A DNA stretch of 64,000 nucleotides from Pseudodesulfovibrio cashew (GTDB taxonomy: Bacteria > Desulfobacterota > Desulfovibrionia > Desulfovibrionales > Desulfovibrionaceae): assembly GCF_009762795.1 (NCBI RefSeq), contig NZ_CP046400.1:2147501-2211500 (forward strand), in the 5' to 3' direction. Below the pieces are notes generated by a model. It did not search any database, had not been told where the DNA came from, and worked only from the letters and a program-made list of their open reading frames with translations. Of the stretch, positions 9,243 through 19,360 are shown piece by piece (within the stretch, counting starts at the first letter, position 1; each line of letters starts with the position of its first letter). A program made the translations under genes and the position numbers.

Positions 9243-9290
9243 GCACGTCCCGGCGGTAATCCTGCCCGCCGGGGCGTGCGCCCCTCTTTT
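9243..9290 (+). terminator. Probable rho-independent terminator
   Basis: A 14-bp stem (9243-9256 with 9266-9279, one G-U pair) with a 9-base loop is followed by a short T-rich run (CTCTTTT). It ends the kinase-receiver-exporter operon before the next kinase at 9350. Confidence 0.75.
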
Positions 9291-9349
9291 CGGGAAAGGG
9301 TTTACTTGCCGGTACGGACATTATATTTCTTCATGATGAGGAAAGCGCG

Positions 9350-10842
9350 ATGAACCTCCAGAATTATTATGAAACGGTGATGGAGCTGTCCCACGGCATC
9401 GTGGTCGCTCTCGATCTGAACGGAGGCATCATCCACGGCAACTCCGAGCTGGTGGCCATGTCCGGCTACACCATCGAGGAGCTGGCCGGACGGGACTGGT
9501 TCGAGACGTTCATCCCGAAGGGAGAGCGGCGCATGGCCCGGCGGGCCATCCTCAAGAAGGCGAGGGGCAAGGACGTCTCCGCCTTCGCCGGGGTCATCCG
9601 TGCCAAGGACGGGGACACGGTCTACGTCAACTGGAACCTCAAACCCCTGACCGATTCCAACGGCGACCCGGTCTCCCTGCTCTGCGTGGGCCAGGATGTC
9701 ACCGACCTGATCCTGCGAGAGAAGGCTCTGCTCAGGGAGCGGGCCAACCTCGTGGAGCGAAACAAGCAGCTCCACTGCCTGTACGCGGTCAGCCTGCTCA
9801 TGGGCGACGTGGACATGAGCCCGGATTCCGTATTGGACCGGATCGTGGACCTGCTTCCCTCGGCCTTCCGCAACCCCGCCTCCACCCACGCGCGCCTGGC
9901 CCTGGATCGGAAGACCCGCGAAACGCCGGGGTACGAGCCTTCGGAAACCGTGCTCAGCGAACGGATCATGGTCAACCGGGAGAAGCGGGGACGCCTTTCC
10001 GTGGCCGTCAAGCACGACGCGCCCGGTCTGGCCGGGGAGCCTTTTACCGAAGGCGAGCGGGGGCTTTTCGCCACCGTGGCCCGGCAGGTGGCCATCGTGG
10101 TCTCCAAGAAGGAGATGCGCGAGGCCAAGCAGGAACTCGAGCGCCAGCTTCGGCAGGCGGACCGGCTTGCCAAGATCGGACAATTTTCCGCCGGTGTGGC
10201 CCACGAGATCAACGAACCCCTGGCCAACATCCTCGGGTTTGCAGAGCTGGCCCGCCAGGCCGATGGGTTGCCGGATCAGGTCAAGGCCGATCTGGGCGCG
10301 ATCATCGACTCCTCGCTGCACGCGCGGGAGATCGTCCGCAAGCTGATGTTCTTCAGCCGCAAGCTGCCCCCGCAGCTCATGCCCCTCGACCTCAACGAGA
10401 CCGTGGAGCAGGCCCTGCGCATCACCGAATCGCAGGCCAAGCGCGGCAACATAGAGATCGTGCGCGACTACGCCAGCCCCGCTCCTCGGGTCACGGCCGA
10501 CCCGCAGCACCTCAAGCAGGTGGTGGTCAACCTGGTAGCCAACGCCATCCAGGCCATGGAGCGGGACGGCACGGTGCGGGTGACCACATCCAGCGTTCAG
10601 GACGACGCGTACCTCATCGTGGAGGACACCGGTCCCGGCATGGCCCCCGAGGTGGTCAAGCACATCTTCACCCCGTTTTTCACCACCAAGGACGTGGATC
10701 AGGGCACCGGGCTCGGTTTGTCCGTGGTTCACGGCATCGTCAAGGCCCACGGCGGCTTCATCCAGGTCGACTCCACTCCCGGCGAGGGCGTGCGGGTTGA
10801 GGTCGTTTTCCCCAGCCCCGGAACCCGCAAGGAGGGCGCGGC

Positions 10843-10846
<4 letters not shown>
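9350..10846 (+). CDS. Cytoplasmic PAS-type sensor histidine kinase
   Basis: 498 residues with no membrane segment. A PAS domain at about 10-125 is followed by a GAF-like or linker region at about 140-255, a coiled coil near 250-275, HisKA with GVAHEINEPLANILG (His285), and HATPase_c (LVANAIQAM, DTGPGMAP, GTGLGLSV). It overlaps the NtrC-type regulator gene by 4 bases (ATGA), which identifies its cognate response regulator. A cytoplasmic signal is implied by the lack of transmembrane helices. Confidence 0.92.
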
Positions 10847-12189
<1,343 letters not shown>

Positions 12190-12198
12190 CCGCCAGCC

Positions 12199-12453
12199 TT
12201 AGGCAAGCAACTCCCTGATGTGGTCTTCCTTGTATCCGACCACGCTCTCGTCACCGATGAACGTGACGGGAAAGGCGATATCCGGATTGATGGCGCGCAA
12301 CCTGCGCATGGCCTCGTTGCGCTCATCGCCGAAGAGACGGTCCGTGAATACCCACTTGAAGCCGTTCGCCCCGACGAGTTCAGTAAGGAGCTCGCGGGTC
12401 TTGTTGCAGTGGGGGCAGTTGCTGATGGTATAGAGGGTGATTTCCTTGGACAT
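12199..12453 (-). CDS. Glutaredoxin-like protein (copy 1)
   Basis: 84 residues with a thioredoxin-fold start ITLYTISNCPHCNKTRELL, so the active site is CPHC near residue 13. The cis-Pro region is AFPVTFIGDESVVGY. Small glutaredoxin/NrdH-like proteins reduce disulfides in the cytoplasm. It is convergent with the NtrC gene (9 bases between). It is clearly related to the next gene at 12660-12920, with the same active site and the same FTDRL/YTDRL and GDERN segments, so the two are tandem paralogs. Confidence 0.9.
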   Translation of the reverse strand: MSKEITLYTISNCPHCNKTRELLTELVGANGFKWVFTDRLFGDERNEAMRRLRAINPDIAFPVTFIGDESVVGYKEDHIRELLA

Positions 12454-12659
12454 GCCGTCTCCTTGTCGTTGAAATTCCTGCCTTCAGGATACACCGAATT
12501 CGGGAAGATTCAAGACGAACGGCCGAGGTCGACACATGGCTGCGACGGTAAACTTGTGGGTCTTTCTCAATGTGTCAAACGCCGTCACCCATGGGACAAC
12601 CTGGTTGCCGTAGGCCGATGGGCCGTACAAAAAAGCCCAGCGGAGTCCGGAAAAGGAAA

Positions 12660-12920
12660 TTACTTACCCTCGACCAGCAGGCGGATTTCATCAGCCTTGA
12701 AGCCAATAACGCATTTGTTGCCAACCACGGTAGTGGGAAAGGAAACATCGGGATTCACTGCCCTGAGTTCACGCATGGCGATGTTGCGCTCATCGCCGGA
12801 AAGCCTGTCGGTGTAAAGCAGCTTGAAGCCGCTTTGGCCAAGTATCTCAGTAAGCAGCTCCATTGCGTTGTGGCAATGAGGGCACGTGCTGAGGGCATAA
12901 AGGGTGACTTTTTTGCTCAT
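12660..12920 (-). CDS. Glutaredoxin-like protein (copy 2)
   Basis: 86 residues beginning MSKKVTLYALSTCPHC, active site CPHC, cis-Pro in SFPTTVVGNKCVIGF. The ATG at 12920 was chosen because the fold begins there. An extra cysteine follows the cis-Pro region (GNKC), absent from copy 1. It begins 10 bases after the nadB stop and is probably co-transcribed with nadB. The 206-base gap to copy 1 suggests copy 1 has its own promoter. Confidence 0.9.
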   Translation of the reverse strand: MSKKVTLYALSTCPHCHNAMELLTEILGQSGFKLLYTDRLSGDERNIAMRELRAVNPDVSFPTTVVGNKCVIGFKADEIRLLVEGK

Positions 12921-12930
12921 GGTGTTCTCT

Positions 12931-14514
12931 CTAGTTGTCCTGAAGGTGGTGGCAGCCGAGCGAGTGCTTGTTACTGAGGGCCGACATGGCCACGATATAG
13001 GCCGCATAGCTGCCATGGAAAAGATCGATAAGCGGTTTGGATAACGGCGTGGTCTTGTAGAACTTGGTCAGGTCCTTGATCAGGACGCGCAGGTCTTCGC
13101 AGGCCCGGGTCAGCCGCTGGTCGGTGCGGTTGATGCCCGCGTAGTTCCACATGGTGGTGCGGATATTCATCCAGTCCTGGGCGATGAGGGCCGGGTCCTC
13201 GTTGCTGGTTCTGCCCGGATGCTTCCAGTCCGGGATGGAGTCCTGCAGTCGTTTGTTGGCTCCGGGCTTTCGGGTCAGCTTGTTGGCAATGGATTTGCCA
13301 GCATTGCATCCCCAGAGCACGCCTTCGAGCAGGGAGGTGCTCGCCAGCCGGTTGGCCCCGTGCACGCCCGTGCAGCTGCATTCGCCGATGGCGTGCAAAC
13401 GGTCCAGGCTGGTCAGGCCGTTGAGGTCCGAATACACGCCGCCGCAGTGGTAGTGCGCCGCCGGGACCACCGGGATGGGGTCCTTGTCGATATCGATGCC
13501 GAGATCGCGGCACCGCTTGTAGATGGTCGGGAAACGGGTGGCCAGCTCATGCTTCACGGGACGGCAATCGAGGAAGACGCAGTCCTCGCCGCTGCGATGG
13601 AGGGTGTCCACGATGGCGCGCGAGACCACGTCGCGCGGGGCCAGCTCCAGGCGCGGGTCATAGCGGGACATGAACCGTTCACCCCGGCTGTTGACAAGGT
13701 GTGCGCCTTCGCCGCGCATGGCCTCGGTGATCAGGAAAAGACGTTTGGAGCGGTGGAAAAGCGCCGTGGGATGGAACTGGACATACTCCGCGTTCATCAG
13801 TCGCACACCGGCCCTGTGTGCCATGGACAGGGCGGACCCCAGGGAGCACTTGGCGTTGGTGGAATGCAGGAAAAGTCGTCCGGCACCGCCTGTTGCCAGT
13901 ACCGTGTAGTCGGCAAGGATGGTCTCCACCGAGTTGCTGGCCTGGTTGTATACATATGCGCCCAGGCACTGGTTGGTCCGGCTGTAGCGGAAGGAAAGCT
14001 TGGAGGTGTGGTGGAGGCTGGTGATCAGATCGACCGCAGTCCGGCCCTTGAGCTGGTGGATAAGCGGTTCGTCATCGATAGCCTGTGCAAGGCCTTCCAT
14101 GATGGCCTTGCCGGTGTAGTCGCCGCAGTAGAGCACCCGGTAGGCGGAGTGCGCTCCCTCCCGGGTCATGTCCAGGCTGCCGTCTTCCTTGCGGGCGAAG
14201 GGCACGCCGATGCGGTCAATGAGCATCTCCTTGACCGCGTCCGGCCCGTATTTGGAGAGGTGGTTGACGGCTGGGGTGTTGTTGTGTCGGCAGCCTGCCT
14301 TGAGGATGTCTTTGCTGAGCAGGGCGGCGGTGTCGTCGTCTCCACGGGAGACAATGCCTCCCTGGGCATAGGCCGTGTTGCCGTCGCCCAACTCGTCCCC
14401 GGCAGTGAGCAGGGTGACCTCATGTCCCTTGGCCGCGATATTCAGGGCGCAACACGCCCCGGCCACGCCGGAACCGATGACCAAAGCCTGCGTGATGATG
14501 CGTGACTGGAGCAT
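12931..14514 (-). CDS. nadB: L-aspartate oxidase
   Basis: 527 residues. It oxidises L-aspartate to iminoaspartate with FAD for quinolinate and NAD synthesis; in anaerobes fumarate can be the electron acceptor. The N-terminal dinucleotide-binding motif is VIGSGVAGACCALNIA. The flavoprotein family motifs include YAQGGI, VQFHPTALF, MRGEGAHLVNSRGERFM and GECSCTGVHGANRLASTSLLEG. The C-terminal helical domain is present, so it is full length. nadA and nadC are not in the window. It follows the TrfA-like gene by 12 bases and precedes a glutaredoxin by 10. Confidence 0.95.
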   Translation of the reverse strand: MLQSRIITQALVIGSGVAGACCALNIAAKGHEVTLLTAGDELGDGNTAYAQGGIVSRGDDDTAALLSKDILKAGCRHNNTPAVNHLSKYGPDAVKEMLIDRIGVPFARKEDGSLDMTREGAHSAYRVLYCGDYTGKAIMEGLAQAIDDEPLIHQLKGRTAVDLITSLHHTSKLSFRYSRTNQCLGAYVYNQASNSVETILADYTVLATGGAGRLFLHSTNAKCSLGSALSMAHRAGVRLMNAEYVQFHPTALFHRSKRLFLITEAMRGEGAHLVNSRGERFMSRYDPRLELAPRDVVSRAIVDTLHRSGEDCVFLDCRPVKHELATRFPTIYKRCRDLGIDIDKDPIPVVPAAHYHCGGVYSDLNGLTSLDRLHAIGECSCTGVHGANRLASTSLLEGVLWGCNAGKSIANKLTRKPGANKRLQDSIPDWKHPGRTSNEDPALIAQDWMNIRTTMWNYAGINRTDQRLTRACEDLRVLIKDLTKFYKTTPLSKPLIDLFHGSYAAYIVAMSALSNKHSLGCHHLQDN

Positions 14515-14526
14515 GGACGCTCCGGG

Positions 14527-15390
14527 TTAAAACAGGCTGGGGGAGATGTAGCCGCAGGCAGTGCCGTCACGGCGGGTGCAACTGGGCACCACTTTGACCT
14601 TGTCCCCATCAATCTGCCAGTCCCGGATGGCGTCGCATTCGGACATGACGTCCAAAGCCTTGGTCAGCCGTGCAGGGAAGGCGTGGCGGGAGCGGTCGGG
14701 CGCGCCGCACAAGGCGCGCAGGCATTCCATCTCGGCGACGAAGCCGCCCTTGAAGGACATGATCGCACCATGCAGCCATTTGGCCAGGCCGTTGCGCTTG
14801 AAGCAGCGGCGGTTCTCCATGTCCAGGGACAGGTTGCGCTCGTGGCGGATTGAGGTGACCACGTCCTGGTTTACTTCCACCAGGCAGCTTCCCAGACGTT
14901 GGTCCAGGAGGACCCGGTCGATGAGCCGGGTCATGTAGCGATAGCCCTTTCCCTCGATCATCATGGAGCCCATGTGCAGCCGCCACAGGCTGGAAAAGAC
15001 CCGCTCTCGGTTCATGTCGTAATTGCGCAGGTTGACGGCACGGAGCAATTCGCCGGGATCTATGCGCACCTTTTCGGAGCCTCCGCCGGAGGTCGGGGTC
15101 CGCATCACGCAGTGGATGAGCACGTCAAGATCCCACTGGTCGAAGGTCTCGCCGGTAAAAGTCATGGTCTTATCCCTAGCCAGGGTGACGAGTTCCTTGT
15201 CTTTGACGTAGTCTGTTTTGCCCATGTACCCGGCAGAGAAAAGATCGGAGAGGAAATATACGCCCAGACGCTGTTGCCGGAATCGGCTCTCCTCCTGTGC
15301 GTTGCCGAAAAAGCCGTCGAACGCGGCAACGTAGGGGCCGTGCGGCGCGTGCATTCCAATGGAATCGTTCACGTATGTGGAATCAAACAT
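14527..15390 (-). CDS. TrfA-family replication-initiator-like protein
   Basis: 287 residues. The middle and C-terminal parts follow the layout of plasmid TrfA initiators. DKTMTFTGETFDQWDLDVL is the counterpart of the TrfA TYTGIEL region. LIDRVLLDQRLGSCLVEVNQ matches the domain that pairs winged helices, and a LRALCG segment matches LRLMCG-like text in TrfA. TrfA proteins bind iterons and open plasmid origins. I see no iteron array or plasmid genes here, so the role is probably regulatory or unknown. It heads the transcription unit leading into nadB and a glutaredoxin. The assignment rests on pattern recall, not on an alignment. Confidence 0.72.
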   Translation of the reverse strand: MFDSTYVNDSIGMHAPHGPYVAAFDGFFGNAQEESRFRQQRLGVYFLSDLFSAGYMGKTDYVKDKELVTLARDKTMTFTGETFDQWDLDVLIHCVMRTPTSGGGSEKVRIDPGELLRAVNLRNYDMNRERVFSSLWRLHMGSMMIEGKGYRYMTRLIDRVLLDQRLGSCLVEVNQDVVTSIRHERNLSLDMENRRCFKRNGLAKWLHGAIMSFKGGFVAEMECLRALCGAPDRSRHAFPARLTKALDVMSECDAIRDWQIDGDKVKVVPSCTRRDGTACGYISPSLF

Positions 15391-15425
15391 GCTTTCCTCC
15401 CTGTAAACCGGTGTGAGCCGGTTCG

Positions 15426-15701
15426 TCAGTTTTCGATCTCCGTCACAAAGCAGTGCGACGGGTTCGGTGAGCCGGAAGATGGAGACGGGACGTTCCAGCC
15501 TCTTGTTGCGGAAATCGCACCGTTTTCCGGTTTCACGTCGAGAAATACGCGTTTCGTGATCTGGGTCGAAATCGGTTCGGGACCGATGGTTCGCGGGGCC
15601 TTCGGGGAGAGGCGCGGGAAACGAGGTGTGGGCGGGAGCAGCACACGGTCCAGCGAGGGCGTCGTTTCGACTTGGCGGAGTGTGTCCTCGGTGGTGTACA
15701 T
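15426..15701 (-). CDS. Possible small Pro/Ser/Thr-rich hypothetical protein
   Basis: A 91-codon frame starting at an ATG with AGAGG seven bases upstream and ending 35 bases before the TrfA-like start. The composition is proline- and serine-rich without a recognisable domain. The RBS spacing and position favour a real gene or a leader; the unusual composition argues against. Treat as tentative. Confidence 0.3.
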   Translation of the reverse strand: MYTTEDTLRQVETTPSLDRVLLPPTPRFPRLSPKAPRTIGPEPISTQITKRVFLDVKPENGAISATRGWNVPSPSSGSPNPSHCFVTEIEN

Positions 15702-15727
15702 GTGCAAACCTCTGTTCCCTGGAGGTG

Positions 15728-15756
15728 GGAAGGGGGGCCGGAGAAGCCCCCCTTCC
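15728..15756. repeat. 11-bp inverted repeat (stem-loop)
   Basis: GGAAGGGGGGC (15728-15738) and GCCCCCCTTCC (15746-15756) are perfectly complementary with a 7-base loop. Neither strand shows a T-run, so a classic terminator is unlikely. It lies in the 5' region of the TrfA-like/nadB unit on the minus strand and could be a leader structure. The remaining bases between 15391 and 15929 hold only the tentative small frame and no other feature I can support. Confidence 0.5.
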
Positions 15757-15863
15757 AGGACGGGGTTATAGTGTGAGGTTAGAAGGCTATTTATGTATCA
15801 AGATTCTCGTTGAGGACCTCGGATACCGTTCTTTGCGGCAAGTATCATATGTTAAGTGGACCT

Positions 15864-15915
15864 GCTTTCCGCCGCCCCGCCAGCCTTGCCGAACGCCGGC
15901 GAGGCAACGGAAAGC
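15864..15915. repeat. Nested stem-loop downstream of the ferritin-like gene
   Basis: An outer pair GCTTTCCG/CGGAAAGC encloses an inner pair GCCTTGCCG/CGGCGAGGC (one G-U) with loop AACG. It begins 15 bases beyond the stop of the minus-strand ferritin-like gene. It may be a 3' end stabiliser or terminator, although no T-run follows. Confidence 0.4.
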
Positions 15916-15929
15916 TCCATCATCAGGGC

Positions 15930-16406
15930 TTAGGATTTGAGCATTTCCTTGAGCTGCCGCAGATGGGTGCGCTCTTCGTCGGCGCACTGCATCACGAACT
16001 GCTTTTCGGACTCGGGCACAAGCTCCTTCATCTCGATGAAGAAGAGCAGGGTGTCCTTCTCGAAGCTCATGGCCATTCGCAGGGCAGTATCCTCATCCTC
16101 GGCGTCGGCCATATACTTTTCGGCCAGACCGCCGCTGAACAGGGCGTGAGACTCGATCAGGGCGTTGAGGTAGGTGGAATACTCTTCCTCGTTGGACCAT
16201 GCAGGCATCTCGACTTTGCCCAGCCTGTCGAGCAGGGCGGCGAAGATGGCCTCGTGCTTGGTTTCCTCTTCTGCCAGGTACCTGAACAGATCCTTGATCT
16301 CGTCGGTCTTGGCGGCATCGGCAGCACGGGTATAAAACGCTCTGCCTTTCTTTTCTATTTCAACAGCGACTTTAGCTATCTCGTTGGCATGGAAGAAATT
16401 AGCCAT
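15930..16406 (-). CDS. Ferritin-like / rubrerythrin-type diiron protein
   Basis: 158 residues, all helical, with the diiron signature of the rubrerythrin erythrin domain: EIEKKGRAFY, EEETKHEAIF (ExxH) in the first half, and SFEKDTLLFF and DEERTHLRQL (ExxH) in the second. No C-terminal rubredoxin domain is present. Such proteins reduce peroxide or handle iron in the cytoplasm of anaerobes. AGGAGAAGAC precedes the ATG. It starts 69 bases after the flxA stop on the same strand, so it could be the last gene of the flx-hdr transcription unit or have its own promoter. Confidence 0.9.
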   Translation of the reverse strand: MANFFHANEIAKVAVEIEKKGRAFYTRAADAAKTDEIKDLFRYLAEEETKHEAIFAALLDRLGKVEMPAWSNEEEYSTYLNALIESHALFSGGLAEKYMADAEDEDTALRMAMSFEKDTLLFFIEMKELVPESEKQFVMQCADEERTHLRQLKEMLKS

Positions 16407-16475
16407 GTCTTCTCCTGACGATTCTCGTTGTTACAGGTCGTACTTTCCGGCTCGCAGTCCGCATAGGCGGTCCCG

Positions 16476-17312
16476 CTACAGCTCGTTCGGTATTTCCTTG
16501 AGTTGCTTGTAGGTGAACACCGGGCCGTCCATGCAGACGTACTTGTTGCCGATGTTGCAGCGTCCGCAGATACCCACGCCGCACTTCATGCGCTTTTCCA
16601 GCGTGGTGATGATCTGGTCGTCCTGGAAGCCGAGCTTTTGCAGGGCCTGGAGGGTGAACTTGATCATGATCGGGGGACCGCAGGTGACGGCCACACAGTT
16701 GTCCGGAGACGGGTTCATTTCCAGCAGCACGTTGGGGATAAGGCCAACGGAGTGCTCCCAGCCCTCGGATTCCACGTCAATGGTCAGGCGGGTGGTCATG
16801 TCGTCCCGTTCGAGCCACTCGGGCAGCTCGTACTGGAAGGCCATGTCCTGCGGGGAACGAGCGCCGTAGAGCACGGAGATCTTGCCGTAGTCTTCGCGTT
16901 TGTCCAGCATGTAGAGCAGGAGCGTGCGAAGGGGAGCCATGCCGATGCCGCCGCCAACGAAGACGATGTCCTTGCCCTTGAGTTCCTCGTACGGGAACCA
17001 ATTGCCCAGAGGAGCGCGAACGCCGATCTGGTCGCCAGCGGACAGGGAGTGCAACTTGGTGGTCACTTCACCCGCGCGCATGACGCTGAACTGGAGGTAG
17101 TCCATACGGGTGGGCGGCGAATTGATGACGAAGGTGGATTCGCCGGTGCCGAACACCGAAAGCTGGCCTACCTGGCCCGGGTGGAACTTGAAGTTCTTCA
17201 TGTCTTCCTCTTTGTTGAGGACGACGCGGAACGTCTTGATGTTCGGTGTTTCCTGAATGGTCTCGATAATGGTCCCAATTGCAGGAAGGTACGGATTGGA
17301 CGCATTAGTCAT
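16476..17312 (-). CDS. flxA: FlxA: FAD/NAD(P)- and 2Fe-2S-binding oxidoreductase subunit
   Basis: 278 residues from the ATG at 17312, which has AGGAATCC upstream. It has an N-terminal FAD barrel (FHPGQVGQLSVFG), a nucleotide-binding domain (FVGGGIGMAPLRTLLLYML) and a C-terminal 2Fe-2S motif CGVGICGRCNIGNKYVC. It resembles AsrB and dihydroorotate dehydrogenase electron-transfer subunits. Family knowledge: in Desulfovibrio the FlxABCD complex oxidises NADH and passes electrons to HdrABC, with flavin-based bifurcation proposed. It lies downstream of flxB (21-base gap) and ends the main set of eight genes. Confidence 0.88.
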   Translation of the reverse strand: MTNASNPYLPAIGTIIETIQETPNIKTFRVVLNKEEDMKNFKFHPGQVGQLSVFGTGESTFVINSPPTRMDYLQFSVMRAGEVTTKLHSLSAGDQIGVRAPLGNWFPYEELKGKDIVFVGGGIGMAPLRTLLLYMLDKREDYGKISVLYGARSPQDMAFQYELPEWLERDDMTTRLTIDVESEGWEHSVGLIPNVLLEMNPSPDNCVAVTCGPPIMIKFTLQALQKLGFQDDQIITTLEKRMKCGVGICGRCNIGNKYVCMDGPVFTYKQLKEIPNEL

Positions 17313-17333
17313 GGTGGATTCCTGTAGCATGGG

Positions 17334-18386
17334 TTAGCCCTCTTGCTCGGGAGCAGGGGCGGCAATGGCATTCTGAACGATGGCTCTGATGTCCACGGAC
17401 ACCGGACAGCTCTTTATGCAGCGCCCGCATCCGACGCAGGCGATGTTTCCGTCATGAAGAGAGGGGTAGTAGCTGAACTTGTGGCCCACGCGGTTCTTCA
17501 GCCTGTGCGCCTTGGTCGGCCTGGGGTTGTGACCGCTGGCCTCCATGGTGAACAGTGCGGACATGCAGTTGTCCCAGGTGCGCATTCGCACGCCTTCCAT
17601 GCCGAACTTCTCATCGGTGATGTTGAAGCAGTAGCAGGTGGGGCAGAGATAGGTGCAGGTGCCGCAGCTGATGCACTTGGAGGACTGGGCTTCCCAGAAG
17701 GCCGCATCGTCGAACAGGGCCAGAAGCTTGTCCTGGGCTGCGGACACGTCCACGGCGTCGCCGATGGCGGCGTTGGCCTTGTCCTTGACTGCCTGGGCTT
17801 CCGCTTCCTTGGCCTTGCCGTCTTCCAGCGAGGCCACCAGTTCGCCGCCCTTGTCCGTGACGGGCTCCATGAGCCAGCCACCGGAGACCGGGACCATCAG
17901 GACGTCTGCGCCCTTGGTGTCGGCGGGGCCGCCGCCCACCCAGTTGCAAAAGCAGGTGGTGGCGGGCTGTTCACAGGCCAGGCTCACGAAGAAGGTGTTC
18001 TCGCGGCGGGCCAGATAGTTCAGGTCCTTGATCTTCTCGGTGTTGTACACACGGTCGAAGGTGAAGAAGCCGGCCACGTCGCAGGGGCGGCCACCGACCA
18101 CGACTGCAGGGGCGTCGTCCCGGCGTTCGGTCACGTCAACCATGACCTTGCCCGGGTCTTCTTCGTCTTTTTCATATTTGAAGGTCATCAGCGGTTCGCA
18201 CTTGGGGAATACCGATGCCTTGGTGGACATGGTCGGACGAACACCGAGCTCGGGAGCAAAGGCTTCTTCGAACGGACGAAAGACAACTGCGTCGCCTTCG
18301 CGCCTGGGAACCAGGGTGCGGTACTGTCCGGACAGTTCTGCCAGCCAGGATGCAAGTTGGTTGGTGGGAAGGAATTTGGCAGCCAT
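17334..18386 (-). CDS. flxB: FlxB: 4Fe-4S dicluster subunit of the Flx-Hdr complex
   Basis: 350 residues. The N-terminal domain resembles AsrA/HdrE-type proteins (VVGGRPCDVAGF). The C-terminal part carries two 4Fe-4S motifs, CISCGTCTYLCPTCYC and CVGCGRCIKSCP. It would relay electrons between FlxA and the rest of the complex. Its ATG overlaps the flxC stop by one base (coordinate 18386). The assignment of letters B and C follows gene order and is less certain than membership in the complex. Confidence 0.82.
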   Translation of the reverse strand: MAAKFLPTNQLASWLAELSGQYRTLVPRREGDAVVFRPFEEAFAPELGVRPTMSTKASVFPKCEPLMTFKYEKDEEDPGKVMVDVTERRDDAPAVVVGGRPCDVAGFFTFDRVYNTEKIKDLNYLARRENTFFVSLACEQPATTCFCNWVGGGPADTKGADVLMVPVSGGWLMEPVTDKGGELVASLEDGKAKEAEAQAVKDKANAAIGDAVDVSAAQDKLLALFDDAAFWEAQSSKCISCGTCTYLCPTCYCFNITDEKFGMEGVRMRTWDNCMSALFTMEASGHNPRPTKAHRLKNRVGHKFSYYPSLHDGNIACVGCGRCIKSCPVSVDIRAIVQNAIAAPAPEQEG

Positions 18387-19339
18387 TACCAGCCTCTCTC
18401 ATTGATGTTGTCTTCTTCGACCTTGAAAGCCATCAGCGGCGGCTTGGCATCGATCTTGGTGCCGGCCTTGTAATCGAAGAGTTCGTTGATTTGCTTGTTC
18501 ATCTTCCGGCGGAGCAGGAGGATGGGGATGCCCACCGGGCAGGAGCGTTCGCACTCACCGCACTCGGTGCAGCGACCGGCCAGGTGCATGGCGTGGATCA
18601 TCTGGAAGAACCACTTGCTCTGGACCGTGTCGTCCTGGCTCATCCAGTGAGGATCGCGGCTCTGGGCGACGCAGTGGTCGCGGCAGACGCACAGGGGACA
18701 GGCGTTGCGGCAGGCATAGCAGCGCAGGCAGCGGTCCATCTGTGCCAGCCAGTAGTTCAAGCGCTCTTCGCGGGGCTTTGCCTCAAACTCGGTCACATCG
18801 CTGTAATCGTCTTCGGCAGAGTCATCGATGGTGTCGCCGATGAAGACGTCGGAGAGCAGGGCATTGTGGTACTGGCAGCGTCCACACTTGTCCGCACCCA
18901 CTTCGGTCAGGGGCAGGTCGTAGTCCTTGCCCTCGGCGGAGACGGTGATGCCCTTGGTCGTGACGTCGACTTTTTCAATGTAGTCGAGGGTACCGACGGC
19001 GCGGGCGACCTTCTTCATGGAGATGACGCCTTCGCAGGGCAGGCCGAATACGGTGATGTCCTCGCGGTTGATAAGCTTCTCCTGGAGCAGCTCGATGATG
19101 GAGCGGCTGTCGCAACCCTTGACCACGACGCCGACCTTCTTGCCTTTGAGGCCGGTCAGGTAGGTGGCGAGGTTGTGCACGCACAACGGACCCCAGGTCA
19201 GCTTGTCCACGTCCTCCTCGGTCCGCATGAACAAGGGGGTGGCGCGCAGGGGGTCGAAACCCTGCTCCCAGCCGATGACCACGTCCAGGTCGGGCAGCTT
19301 CTCTTTTATTTTGCTTTTCAATTCGTCCAAATATTGCAT
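18386..19339 (-). CDS. flxC: FlxC: iron-sulfur subunit of the Flx-Hdr complex
   Basis: 317 residues. The N-terminal alpha/beta part (VVVKGCDSRSIIELLQE) resembles F420-hydrogenase beta/AsrA relatives. Cysteine motifs follow: CGRC, CLRCYACRNACPLCVC and CTECGECERSCPVGIPI, consistent with several 4Fe-4S clusters. It is cytoplasmic, with no membrane segment. It sits between flxD and flxB with tight spacing on both sides. Confidence 0.82.
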   Translation of the reverse strand: MQYLDELKSKIKEKLPDLDVVIGWEQGFDPLRATPLFMRTEEDVDKLTWGPLCVHNLATYLTGLKGKKVGVVVKGCDSRSIIELLQEKLINREDITVFGLPCEGVISMKKVARAVGTLDYIEKVDVTTKGITVSAEGKDYDLPLTEVGADKCGRCQYHNALLSDVFIGDTIDDSAEDDYSDVTEFEAKPREERLNYWLAQMDRCLRCYACRNACPLCVCRDHCVAQSRDPHWMSQDDTVQSKWFFQMIHAMHLAGRCTECGECERSCPVGIPILLLRRKMNKQINELFDYKAGTKIDAKPPLMAFKVEEDNINERGW

Positions 19340-19360
19340 TTGATTACTCCATGGGGACGG

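Noticed and set aside
9301..9327. Sigma-70 promoter (TTTACT and TATATT) before the PAS kinase
   Set aside because: The spacing of 15 and weak -35 box make it unconvincing without start-site data.
14527..15390. Integrated plasmid or prophage around the TrfA-like gene
   Set aside because: No integrase, partition, mobilisation or phage structural genes, no iterons and no flanking direct repeats are visible nearby.
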